NCBI RefSeq assembly: GCF_001591445.1
Contig: NZ_BCUX01000032.1
Coordinates: 1 to 58,186 of the forward strand
Origin: Neobacillus drentensis NBRC 102427
GTDB lineage: Bacteria; Bacillota; Bacilli; Bacillales; Cytobacillaceae
Direction: 5' to 3'
DNA: 58,186 bases
Positions 34,898-42,099 of this stretch are shown one piece after another. The notes below the pieces were generated by a model that saw only the letters and a program-made list of their open reading frames with translations, did not search any database and was not told the origin of the DNA. How positions within the stretch are numbered: position 1 is the first letter of the stretch; each line of letters starts with the position of its first letter. A program made the translations under genes and the position numbers.

Positions 34898-35155
34898 ATG
34901 CAATCTTCTCAACATGCCAGCTCACCCTATTATTTCTGCCGACTAATTTTATCTGTAAAAAGTGAGGATGATGAAGTAGATAAGATTTCAAAGAAATTCC
35001 ACTATAAGGACCCTGTCCTTTTTCTCCCTTTATTCCTATATGAGAAGGTGAAGAGTATGTATGTAACTAATGAATTTAAGTCGGTTTTAAAAGCAAACAG
35101 AAATGGTGGAAAGCTGCCGTTTTGGTGGGAGAGGATGAATAATCCAAGTATTTAG
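34898..35155 (+). CDS. doubtful small frame, maybe remnant
   Basis: An 85-codon frame whose first ATG has no ribosome binding site. An internal ATG at 35057, following GAGAAGGTGAAGAG, would give a 32-aa peptide ending in NGGKLPFWWERMNNPSI. The composition is protein-like, but no family is recognised. It may be the 3' remnant of a larger gene. Confidence 0.3.
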   Translation: MQSSQHASSPYYFCRLILSVKSEDDEVDKISKKFHYKDPVLFLPLFLYEKVKSMYVTNEFKSVLKANRNGGKLPFWWERMNNPSI

Positions 35156-35191
35156 GAAAATATTTACTGATTTTTTTACAGTTATATGCTA

Positions 35192-35255
35192 AAATGTTAC
35201 TGACCGATAACATTTTTTGTTCTCGATGAATAATAATATGTTAATTAGGTATAAT
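35192..35255 (+). promoter_or_regulatory. mqsR upstream inverted repeat and -10 box
   Basis: AAATGTTA and TAACATTT (35192-35215) form a perfect inverted repeat. A TATAAT -10 lies at 35250-35255, 22 bp before the start. The repeat could be an MqsA-type operator or a terminator of the frame before it. Confidence 0.4.
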
Positions 35256-35277
35256 ATTTTGTAATGGATGTGGTATT

Positions 35278-35661
35278 TTGGCTTCTGAAGCAGATGTGGA
35301 ACGTAAGTTAAGACACATTAAATACCTTATATCTCGTGGTAGTGATTATTTTGTTTTCCGGGAAGATTTAGAGAAAAACAAAGCAACATTAAAGGCTTTA
35401 GGATTTCTCCCTGAACATGCTGTCGAGATTCTATCTGAGTTAGAAGTCCAAGATTATTCAAAGGGCCCCGAAATTAATAAGAGTGAAACGAAGGTTCGTT
35501 CTGTTGATGAAGAAGTATGGGTCTTTGGTAAAGAAATTGTGGGTTTGGTCACAATGGAGGTATATGTAAAGTTCAGCTTGGTTGATATAGGGTCTGATAC
35601 GTCTTGTTGCTGCATCTCCTTTCATAAAGCTGACTTTGTAATCGAATACCCTTTCAAGTAA
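35278..35661 (+). CDS. MqsR-family toxin
   Basis: This 127-aa protein has a fold signature close to MqsR-type RelE-like mRNA interferases. The N-terminal helices are followed by EVWVFGKEIVGLVTMEVYVK (about 80-99) and the family's closing ISFHKADFVIEYPF (about 113-126). MqsR cleaves mRNA, with GCU preference in E. coli. The start is TTG with only a weak GGATGTGG site. An MqsA-like antitoxin follows after 122 bp. The toxin-first order is the usual one for mqsRA. A CCC triplet near the C-terminus is unusual. Confidence 0.75.
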   Translation: MASEADVERKLRHIKYLISRGSDYFVFREDLEKNKATLKALGFLPEHAVEILSELEVQDYSKGPEINKSETKVRSVDEEVWVFGKEIVGLVTMEVYVKFSLVDIGSDTSCCCISFHKADFVIEYPFK

Positions 35662-35690
35662 GTTATGAATTTAACTTGAAACATGACGTT

Positions 35691-35735
35691 TACGCTAAGG
35701 GGATGGAATTACCCTTAGCGTATAAAACGTTTTAT
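35691..35735 (+). promoter_or_regulatory. intergenic palindromes between toxin and antitoxin
   Basis: TACGCTAAGGG (35691-35701) and CCCTTAGCGTA (35712-35722) are perfect complements. The palindrome AAAACGTTTT follows at about 35726. There is no T-tract, so an operator or attenuator is more likely than a simple terminator. Confidence 0.5.
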
Positions 35736-35783
35736 ATATTGAGTAAAATTGAATAAATTCGCGATTCGAAAGGATGAATCTGA

Positions 35784-36830
35784 ATGCTTAGGAAATTGTG
35801 TGTTAATTGTTATGAACATACACCAGTTGAAATTGTTGTAATACCCACTAAAGAAATGGTCCAAGATGAAGAAATTGTATATGATGCGAAACATTATAAA
35901 TGCAGTCAGTGTGGTGAAATAATTCCTAATAATGAACTGGGTAATGAAAATTTTAAATTAATGTATCGGAAATACAGAGAGAAAAAAAGTATGTTACAGC
36001 CAGAGGACATAAACTATATCCGAAAAAAGATATATGGCATAAGTATACGTTTATTGGCTCAACTCATTGGATGTAGTCCTGCAACACTTTCTAGATATGA
36101 AAATGGCGCACTACAATCTAAACAACATGATAATCAATTAAAAATGTTAAGAGACCCAAGAAATATGAAAACACTTTTCGAGAGCAATATGGATGAAATA
36201 CCTGAAGGAAAAGATAAACAAGAGTTGAGAGAAAGGCTCGGATTTTTACTAGATATTTTAAAGTCTGCAGATATACTCAAGGGTTTTGATGATAAGCTAA
36301 ATCTTATTGAGATTCAACCGGTAGATAGTTGGAATGAAGTAAGTGTTGAAGAAGTTGAAAGGTTTTTTATTATTAAAGGACAGGAGATTGAGGAAAATGA
36401 AAATTTAAAGGTATCTCCATTAAAATTACAGAAATTAATGTATTATGCACAAGGTTGGACGATTGCATATACTGATCACAATTTATTTAATGCACAGTTT
36501 GAAGCTTGGCAGCACGGTCCAGTAATACCTGACGTTTATCAAAAATATAAAACATATGGATATAGTCGGATTACTAATGACTTTAATGTCAATATTGAAG
36601 AATTAAATTTAACTCAAGATCAATTTAGAATAGTAGAATGGGTGTGGGATAAGTACAGTAAATATGAGGCTAAATTTCTTGAAGACTTGACACATATGGA
36701 ATATCCTTGGAGGATAACAAGGGGTGACCTTCCAAGTGATGCGAATTGTAATTGGATAATTGAGAACGAATATATAAAGAAATTCTTTACTTCTATGTCT
36801 AATACTTTGAAGTTGTTACAAAAAGTTTAG
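35784..36830 (+). CDS. MqsA-like antitoxin with HTH and Panacea (SocA/DUF4065) domain
   Basis: This 348-aa protein has three parts. First is a YgiT/MqsA zinc ribbon, CVNCYEH plus CSQCGEI (about 5-50). Second is a helix-turn-helix of Xre type, RLLAQLIGCSPATLSRYENG (about 92-111). Third is a C-terminal Panacea/DUF4065 domain (about 190-345) with SPLKLQKLMYYAQGW and FEAWQHGPVIPDVY. The Panacea domain is a known interchangeable toxin-neutralising module. The zinc ribbon plus HTH resemble MqsA. Together with the MqsR-like gene just upstream it forms a toxin-antitoxin operon. It probably binds the palindromes at 35192 and 35691. Confidence 0.88.
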   Translation: MLRKLCVNCYEHTPVEIVVIPTKEMVQDEEIVYDAKHYKCSQCGEIIPNNELGNENFKLMYRKYREKKSMLQPEDINYIRKKIYGISIRLLAQLIGCSPATLSRYENGALQSKQHDNQLKMLRDPRNMKTLFESNMDEIPEGKDKQELRERLGFLLDILKSADILKGFDDKLNLIEIQPVDSWNEVSVEEVERFFIIKGQEIEENENLKVSPLKLQKLMYYAQGWTIAYTDHNLFNAQFEAWQHGPVIPDVYQKYKTYGYSRITNDFNVNIEELNLTQDQFRIVEWVWDKYSKYEAKFLEDLTHMEYPWRITRGDLPSDANCNWIIENEYIKKFFTSMSNTLKLLQKV

Positions 36831-36927
36831 TATCAATCTATCCATGCAAGAACGAAGGTGAAAAAGTATTCTCAAATGATTAAACTACAAGGGTTTACAT
36901 CTTGAAATTCGTCCGGTCTTTTGGCAT

Positions 36928-37050
36928 AAAAGATACCTGATCTAGGCTTAAACGCCTGGATTTTTTAGTTGGTTCGAGTGTGGATTGAGGGAACGGATAG
37001 TAAATCATTAATAGTCGACAGTAAAATCAATAAGCGGACATTACTAAAGA
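36928..37050 (+). repeat. CCAGG-type hairpin element with AGTAAA units
   Basis: AGGCTTAAACGCCT with a TTTTTT tail (about 36953-36967) resembles the hairpins at 18831 and 19300. After it GATAGTAAA and GACAGTAAA occur 21 bp apart (36996, 37017), then GACATTACT 20 bp on. The rest of 36831-37204 shows no gene. Confidence 0.6.
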
Positions 37051-37204
37051 CTTTTTATATTAAAATTTCCCTAAATAAGGAATAATTTCCACAGTAAAAA
37101 AGCACGATAACAAAGGCTACATAAATTAAGGAAGTTAACCATCCGAATCATGTTACTTCATCCAGTGGCTAATTGGAACGCTATTTTACGAAGGAGGAAT
37201 CACG

Positions 37205-37339
37205 ATGACAAACCGCAACAACAATCGAAATCAGCCCCATACGGGTGGAAGCAAAGCTGCCGATACAGAATTTGGAGCTGAGCTGACCCAAAGTAAAAAG
37301 GCCCGGAAGCAAGCCGCAAGAGACAGTAAGAAAAAGTAA
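37205..37339 (+). CDS. gamma-SASP-like small spore protein (44 aa)
   Basis: The ATG follows AAGGAGG at 8 nt. The 44-aa peptide (MTNRNNNRNQPHTGG...) is Asn/Gln/Lys-rich, has no Cys or Trp, and contains ADTEFGAE. That resembles the TEF(A/G)SE protease site of gamma-type small acid-soluble spore proteins. Such proteins are degraded at germination as an amino-acid source. It is shorter than SspE. The assignment is by composition and motif only. Confidence 0.6.
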   Translation: MTNRNNNRNQPHTGGSKAADTEFGAELTQSKKARKQAARDSKKK

Positions 37340-37344
37340 CACAT

Positions 37345-37537
37345 AAAAAAACATGCACGGGTCTCAACTTACAACCCATGCATGGATATGAATTAAATAT
37401 GAGCAGTACACCAACATAATAAAGGCGGTGTGAGCAGAGTTAAGCTACACTTCAATTAACCCAGGAATATTTGTATTCTCACTACGACTGGTTAAATTGA
37501 CTCGCTTATGCGGCGCTCCGCCCCTTTTCCACAAAAG
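37345..37537 (+). ncRNA. structured element, copy A
   Basis: About 190 bp similar (roughly 85 percent by eye) to the reverse complement of 39612-39800. Shared features: GGTGTGAGC/GCTACAC hairpin, ACACC/GGTGT stem, and GCGGCGCTCCGCCCC at the end. Stems persist despite base changes. It starts just after the stop of the SASP-like gene. No known RNA family was recognised. Confidence 0.5.
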
Positions 37538-37850
37538 GAGGATGACTCGAGGGCGCAAGCATCCGCCCCAGTCATCCTCTATTCAACCCAGCTAATCCAC
37601 CTTCACCTTATTCCCTGCCGCCTATCTCTTAATCGAGATTGAACAGCGGCCTTCCTAAAGTAAATCTTCCCTTGCTTTAAGGCATTTTTATGAAATGAAC
37701 TCTAGCTCCGTTCCTTGAACCTCAAGCACGGTTGCGACCCGTCCGTGGCTCTGAAAACCATCCCAGACTCATGAAACCTATACTCCACCTAAGACCTTGC
37801 ACCGTGTTCAAAACAGGGCTTTGCTGAGGGAAATCTCCCGATTTCCTCCA
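37538..37850. ncRNA. hairpin-rich non-coding region
   Basis: No open frame of interest, but five clean hairpins in 310 bp. They are GAGGATGACT/AGTCATCCTC with inner GGGCG/CGCCC (37538-37579); GCCGC/GCGGC with inner ATCTC/GAGAT (37617-37650); CTTGA/TCAAG (37714-37726); CACGG/CCGTG (37727-37747); and GGAAATC/GATTTCC (37829-37846). It could be a structured RNA on either strand, possibly continuous with copy A. Confidence 0.4.
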
Positions 37851-37851
37851 A

Positions 37852-37884
37852 AACAAAAACCGCCCTCATAAAAAGGCGGTTAAA
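37852..37884 (-). terminator. terminator of the DUF805 gene
   Basis: AACCGCC pairs with GGCGGTT; on the minus strand a TTTTTGTTTTGG tail follows. Confidence 0.85.
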
Positions 37885-37893
37885 ATTTGCTGG

Positions 37894-38244
37894 CTAAATC
37901 GTTGCTTTAGGATTGGGACCATATTGGTTATCATTTGGTTGACTATCTGAACATGTAAAAATGAGTAAGACAATCGCACCAACAAAAGGAATCAGAGCAA
38001 TTAATATCCACGCACCACTTTTGCCGGCATCGTGCAGACGACGAATCGTCACAGCTAGCGATGGTAACAGGACGGCTAATGAATAGAGACCATAAAGTAA
38101 TGGGTATATTCCTAAGACATTATCTACAACGGCTAAGATAATCATGGCAATCATATTGAAGAGAACAAACATCCAATATTCCTTCCGCTGAGCCCTGCCT
38201 GAAAAACCTACATATTGCTTTAACACTTTTAAATACCATTCCAT
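37894..38244 (-). CDS. DUF805 family membrane protein
   Basis: This 116-aa protein is a typical DUF805 member. It has an N-terminal amphipathic segment with FSGRAQRKEYWMFVLFNMI, four helices, the RRLHDAGKSGAW motif (about 68-79) and a C-terminal GPNP. DUF805 proteins are widespread inner-membrane proteins without known function. GGGGGG lies upstream of the ATG. It lies downstream of the LysM-NlpC/P60 gene in the same direction, with a 116-bp gap, and has its own terminator. Confidence 0.88.
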   Translation of the reverse strand: MEWYLKVLKQYVGFSGRAQRKEYWMFVLFNMIAMIILAVVDNVLGIYPLLYGLYSLAVLLPSLAVTIRRLHDAGKSGAWILIALIPFVGAIVLLIFTCSDSQPNDNQYGPNPKATI

Positions 38245-38360
38245 TGATGAACCCCCCTAGATGATTAGAATAAGATGATTAAATATTTACTATTGCATTA
38301 TTAGTTTAGTATTCTGTGAGAATCTTAAGAACAAAAAATTAAAAACGAAACGTAAAAGGA

Positions 38361-39593
38361 TTAATAAAACCGTTTAAAGCTCTCAAAGTGGGCCTGGTAA
38401 TAGGCACCTTGCAAGTTGGAAATCATCACACCGGAATCATTGGCGTGGATGAACTGGTTGTTGCCGAGGTAGATTCCGAGATGGGAAATTCCTTTTTTAT
38501 ATGTATTTTCGAAAAAGACAATGTCGCCGGCTTTCGGTGTGTCGACATAATAGGTGCGGTCGTAGAAGCCTTCAGCTGAATAACGACCTATTTTCATGCC
38601 TGCTTGATTGGCCACATAGTAAACAAATCCGCTGCAATCAAAGCCAGAAGGCGTGCTGCCGCCCCAGACATACGGAATCCCGATATGTTTCTTTGCACTT
38701 GCGATCATCTTCGCAGCGAATTCTGTATCAACGGTTGGTTCGGTTTTCGTTCCAGGAACCTTCAGCTTTTGGCCGACATAGATTCGGTCGGAGCTTAGTT
38801 TGTTGAGCTCTATTAATTCCTTGACCGAAAGCTGATATTTACCAGCGATTTTCCCTAGTGTATCGCCACTTTTTACGATATAATCCGTCGTTTCAGGCTG
38901 CTTAACCACTGGTGTGGTCGGTGCTGCTGTTTTCGGTGGCGTCGTTTTTACAGGCGTTGTGGTTTTTACTGGTGTTGTTGCGGCTGCCTTCCCAGGAACC
39001 TTGAGTTTTTGCCCAACATAGATCATATCTGATGTCAGTTTGTTCAGTGTTTTCAAGTTCGGTACAGTTGTTTCGTGTTTCCCGGCAATCTTGCCAAGAT
39101 AATCGCCGCTTTGGACCGTATAGACACCCGTTGCGGCTGTTGTGGTCTGCGGTTTTGTAGCTGGTGTCACCGGCTTCTTCGCAGGTGTTGTTGTCGTCGC
39201 TGTCTGTTTCGCTGCGGATACCTTGAGCTTTTGGCCGACATGAATGATTGTCGTATCGAGCTGGTTCCATTGCTTCAGTTCACCAACAGTTACGTGAAAA
39301 CGGTTGGCAATCTTAATTAAGGCATCGCCTTTTACCACGGTGTAGGTAGTAGACTGGGAGAGCTGCGTCATTTTGCTGGCTACGTTGATCTTAAGCATTT
39401 GATTGACGGAGAGAAAGTCCGACTTCAACCCGTTGGCTGTTCTGATTTCATTGACAGTCGTATCGTATTTTCCGGCGATTTTCGATAAGGTATCGCCTTT
39501 TTCCACCTTGTATGTATCGGCCAGGGCAGTTCCTGCATATACGGTCGAAAGCAAGGCGGCTGTCGATAAGGCACGAACAATAGTTTTCTTCAT
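38361..39593 (-). CDS. LysM-NlpC/P60 peptidoglycan endopeptidase
   Basis: This 410-aa secreted enzyme has a signal peptide (about 1-25). Four LysM domains follow (about 27-70, 83-126, 157-200 and 237-280; each YxVxxGDxLxKIA) joined by Thr/Pro-rich linkers. A C-terminal NlpC/P60 domain (about 293-410) has catalytic Cys in GFDCSGFVYY and His in GISHLGIYLG. It resembles LytE/LytF/CwlS D,L-endopeptidases, which cut the D-Glu-mDAP bond and act at division sites and side walls. Its leader contains copy B of the structured element, directly before the ribosome binding site AGAGGTGATG. Confidence 0.93.
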   Translation of the reverse strand: MKKTIVRALSTAALLSTVYAGTALADTYKVEKGDTLSKIAGKYDTTVNEIRTANGLKSDFLSVNQMLKINVASKMTQLSQSTTYTVVKGDALIKIANRFHVTVGELKQWNQLDTTIIHVGQKLKVSAAKQTATTTTPAKKPVTPATKPQTTTAATGVYTVQSGDYLGKIAGKHETTVPNLKTLNKLTSDMIYVGQKLKVPGKAAATTPVKTTTPVKTTPPKTAAPTTPVVKQPETTDYIVKSGDTLGKIAGKYQLSVKELIELNKLSSDRIYVGQKLKVPGTKTEPTVDTEFAAKMIASAKKHIGIPYVWGGSTPSGFDCSGFVYYVANQAGMKIGRYSAEGFYDRTYYVDTPKAGDIVFFENTYKKGISHLGIYLGNNQFIHANDSGVMISNLQGAYYQAHFESFKRFY

Positions 39594-39611
39594 CTAGCAC
39601 ATCACCTCTTT

Positions 39612-39800
39612 TTTTTTGGAAAAGGGGCGGAGCGCCGCATAAGCGATTCATTTGAACCAGTCGTAGTAATAATACAAATTTTTCAGGGATAAATGAAGTG
39701 TAGCTTAGCTTTGCTCACACCGCCTTTATTATGTTGGTGTACTACTCATATTAAGTTCATTTCCATGCATGGGTTATGAGTTGAGACTCATGCAAGTTTT
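39612..39800 (-). ncRNA. structured leader element, copy B
   Basis: This is the 5' leader of the NlpC/P60 gene, in inverted orientation to copy A (37345-37537). GCATG/CATGC, ACACC/GGTGT, GTGTGAGC/GCTACAC and GGCG/CGCC stems are visible. Its end abuts the ribosome binding site, which suits control of translation or termination. It lacks the conserved text of the ydaO (c-di-AMP) riboswitch often found before such genes. Confidence 0.5.
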
Positions 39801-40082
39801 TTGACATTTTTAATAATTTTACCATAGTTTTCTAGTGTTTCGGACAAAAAGTTGTAAATCTTTCCTGAATTGTCAGCGAATAATGTTATATTAGTGGAAT
39901 TATTAAAAAATTAGGGAGAAAAAACGTTAGGGAAGAAACGTCTCAGCCTCATTCCTCCTAACTTGGAACAAATCTTTACAATATTCACTAATTTATTACA
40001 AATTCCGCTGGAAGTCTATTTACATCTTTCTGGAGGTCTAGTAAAATTGTCAATTAGAGTAGACTAAAGGAGGAAATGAAAG

Positions 40083-40238
40083 GTGGATCGGACAGTAGAG
40101 GATCATAGCTCCCAAATGGCCAATTTCTCAGAGATTGTGAGAAAGGCATATGAATCAGGCACAAACGAGAATGGCATCACCCTAGAAAAACTAATCGCGG
40201 ACTTAAAAGCGGACCTGAAAAATTTGATGGTTGGCTAA
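40083..40238 (+). CDS. small hypothetical protein (51 aa)
   Basis: GTG start with a perfect AAAGGAGG at 9 nt and a strong terminator after the stop. The peptide (MDRTVEDHSSQMANFSEIV...) is acidic and helical, ending in LEKLIADLKADLKNLMVG, without membrane helix or signal. I do not recognise a family. It stands alone between the endopeptidase and the polysaccharide locus. Confidence 0.65.
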   Translation: MDRTVEDHSSQMANFSEIVRKAYESGTNENGITLEKLIADLKADLKNLMVG

Positions 40239-40265
40239 TTATATAAATATAGATGATGAATTGAA

Positions 40266-40304
40266 GGCCAGCGAGTGATCCTCGCTGGCCATTTGTGTGT
40301 TTTG
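40266..40304 (+). terminator. Rho-independent terminator
   Basis: GGCCAGCGAG pairs with CTCGCTGGCC across TGATC and is followed by a T/G-rich tail. Confidence 0.8.
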
Positions 40305-40523
40305 GGAACGATTTGCTGATCATTTGCTAAGTGGGAGCCATATAAATCCTAGTTTCTACTATATAATACGATTATTTGAATAACAACGTTTTCATTTTGA
40401 AAATGTAATCATCTGTATTGAAATTACTACCAATTGTGTAATAACTCTTCAAATTTATGTAAAAAGGGTGTTTAATAGATAGAGTAATAATTAATTAGAC
40501 AAAAAAACTAAAAAGCTGACAAA

Positions 40524-40571
40524 TTATGATATAATATACAATGTTTTGTATCGAAATTATAGGAGGAAGAC
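40524..40571 (+). promoter_or_regulatory. extended -10 promoter and operator of the polysaccharide locus
   Basis: TGATATAAT (TATAAT at 40530-40535) is an extended -10. Immediately after it ATACAA-TGTT-TTGTAT (40536-40551) forms an inverted repeat covering the expected transcription start. AGGAGGAAG then leads into the first gene at 40572. A repressor site is inferred. Confidence 0.6.
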
Positions 40572-41321
40572 ATGGAAGAGACTATTAGTTTAAAAGAGTT
40601 GCTCGAGACATTGAAAAAACGATTGCTATTAATCGTATCGATAACTGTAATTGCTGCCATCATTAGTGGAGTGGTTAGTTATTATTTCTTAACCCCGATT
40701 TACCAGGCTTCTACCCAAATTCTTGTGAACCAAAAGAAAGATGCACAATCTTTATACAACTCGAATGAAGTACAAACCAACCTTCAATTAATTAACACCT
40801 ATAACGTAATCATCACAAGCCCAGCCATCTTAGATATCGTTTCCAAAGAACTTGATTTAAGTATGACAGCTGCCCAATTAAAAGAAAAGATTACGGTTGG
40901 GAGCGAAAAGGATTCCCAGGTTGTTAACTTATCCGTTCAGGACCCTGATGCTACTGTAGCTGCACAAATTGCCAATAAAACAGCGGAAGTCTTTAAAAAA
41001 GAGATTGCTAATATCATGAATGTCGATAATGTGAGCATTTTGGCAAAAGCAGATGTTTCTGAAAATCCAACCCCGATTAAACCAAGACCCTTATTAAACG
41101 TGGCGATTGCGATTGTTGTTGGGTTAATGGCCGGTGTCGGACTTGCGTTCTTACTTGAGTACTTTAATAGCACGATTAAAAATGAGCAAGATGTTGAAAA
41201 AATCCTAGGTCTACCAATCTTAGGTGTGATTGCAACCATTGATGATCAAAAGCTAGAAGAATCGATTGCACGTCGTGCAGCAAAAAAAAATGCAGTAAGA
41301 GGTGAGAACTTTGGTGCTTAA
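40572..41321 (+). CDS. ywqC: Wzz/CapA-type tyrosine-kinase adaptor (YwqC/TkmA-like)
   Basis: This 249-aa protein has two membrane helices (about 17-38 and 172-193) enclosing a periplasm-facing Wzz-type domain. A C-terminal cytoplasmic tail (FLLEYFNSTIKNEQDVEKIL) activates the partner kinase. A Pro-rich segment before helix 2 (NPTPIKPRPLLN) is typical of polysaccharide copolymerases. It controls chain length together with the kinase encoded next, with which it overlaps by 8 nt. First gene of the locus. Confidence 0.92.
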   Translation: MEETISLKELLETLKKRLLLIVSITVIAAIISGVVSYYFLTPIYQASTQILVNQKKDAQSLYNSNEVQTNLQLINTYNVIITSPAILDIVSKELDLSMTAAQLKEKITVGSEKDSQVVNLSVQDPDATVAAQIANKTAEVFKKEIANIMNVDNVSILAKADVSENPTPIKPRPLLNVAIAIVVGLMAGVGLAFLLEYFNSTIKNEQDVEKILGLPILGVIATIDDQKLEESIARRAAKKNAVRGENFGA

Positions 41322-42012
41322 AAAGAAAAAACTGAACAGTAAAGATGCAAGCCGAAAGCTTGTGACGGCACTTGACCCGAAGTCACCGATTTCTGAACAA
41401 TACCGGACAATCAGAACAAATATCCAATATTCCTCTATTGATAAAGAAATAAGAGCGATCATGGTTACTTCTTCTGGACCTGCGGAAGGAAAGTCGACAA
41501 CAGCTGCCAACCTGGCGGTCACCTTTTCTCAGTTGGGTAAAAAGGTATTACTAGTCGATGCTGACTTACGTAAACCCACGGTTCACCATACCTTTGGTGT
41601 GAACAACTTATTTGGCTTTACGACTGTATTAACAAAGCAGAAGACACTTGATAAAACGATTCTTGAAACAGAGGAACAGGATCTATATATCCTTACGAGT
41701 GGTCCCATTCCACCGAATCCTGCTGAACTATTAAGCTCGAAATCAATGGAACAATTTATTGAGGATGCGAAGTCTCAATTCGAATATATTATCTTTGATA
41801 CCCCGCCATTATTGGCAGTAGCTGATCCGCAAATTCTTGCAAATCAAGTGGATGCCTCGATTTTGGTTGTGTTTAGTGAAAAAACAGAGATCGATCAAGC
41901 GAAAAAGAGTAAAGAATTGCTTGAGAATGCACAAAGCAAATTGCTGGGTGTGGTCTTGAATCATAAAGAAGTGCAAAATGGTGATTATTATTATTATTAT
42001 GGCTCCAAGTAA
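41314..42012 (+). CDS. ywqD: CpsD/CapB-type bacterial tyrosine kinase (YwqD/PtkA-like)
   Basis: This protein of about 232 aa has Walker A (SSGPAEGKSTTAANLA, about 51-66), Walker A' (VLLVDADLRKP) and Walker B (IIFDTPPLL). A C-terminal tyrosine cluster, GDYYYYYGSK, is the autophosphorylation site. GTG at 41314 is preferred (GAGGTGAG upstream); TTG at 41311 or GTG at 41302 are alternatives. Translation is probably coupled to the overlapping adaptor gene. It phosphorylates itself and sugar enzymes to tune polysaccharide export and length. Confidence 0.92.
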   Translation: MLKKKKLNSKDASRKLVTALDPKSPISEQYRTIRTNIQYSSIDKEIRAIMVTSSGPAEGKSTTAANLAVTFSQLGKKVLLVDADLRKPTVHHTFGVNNLFGFTTVLTKQKTLDKTILETEEQDLYILTSGPIPPNPAELLSSKSMEQFIEDAKSQFEYIIFDTPPLLAVADPQILANQVDASILVVFSEKTEIDQAKKSKELLENAQSKLLGVVLNHKEVQNGDYYYYYGSK

Positions 42013-42099
42013 CAAATTTCGACAAATTTCTCCCTTCCCAAGTGATATATTTAAAAAGTCACAGAAAAATAACATTAAATTGGAAAGAGTGTGCTACTA

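Noticed and set aside
37538..37850. RNase P RNA, tmRNA or 6S RNA
   Set aside because: None of their diagnostic conserved sequences (for example GAGGAAAGTCC of RNase P) is present.
39612..39800. ydaO (c-di-AMP) riboswitch before the NlpC/P60 gene
   Set aside because: The position is right, but the conserved ydaO words (such as the GGGGCGAATC region) are absent and the sequence is shared with copy A, which is not a leader of a wall gene.
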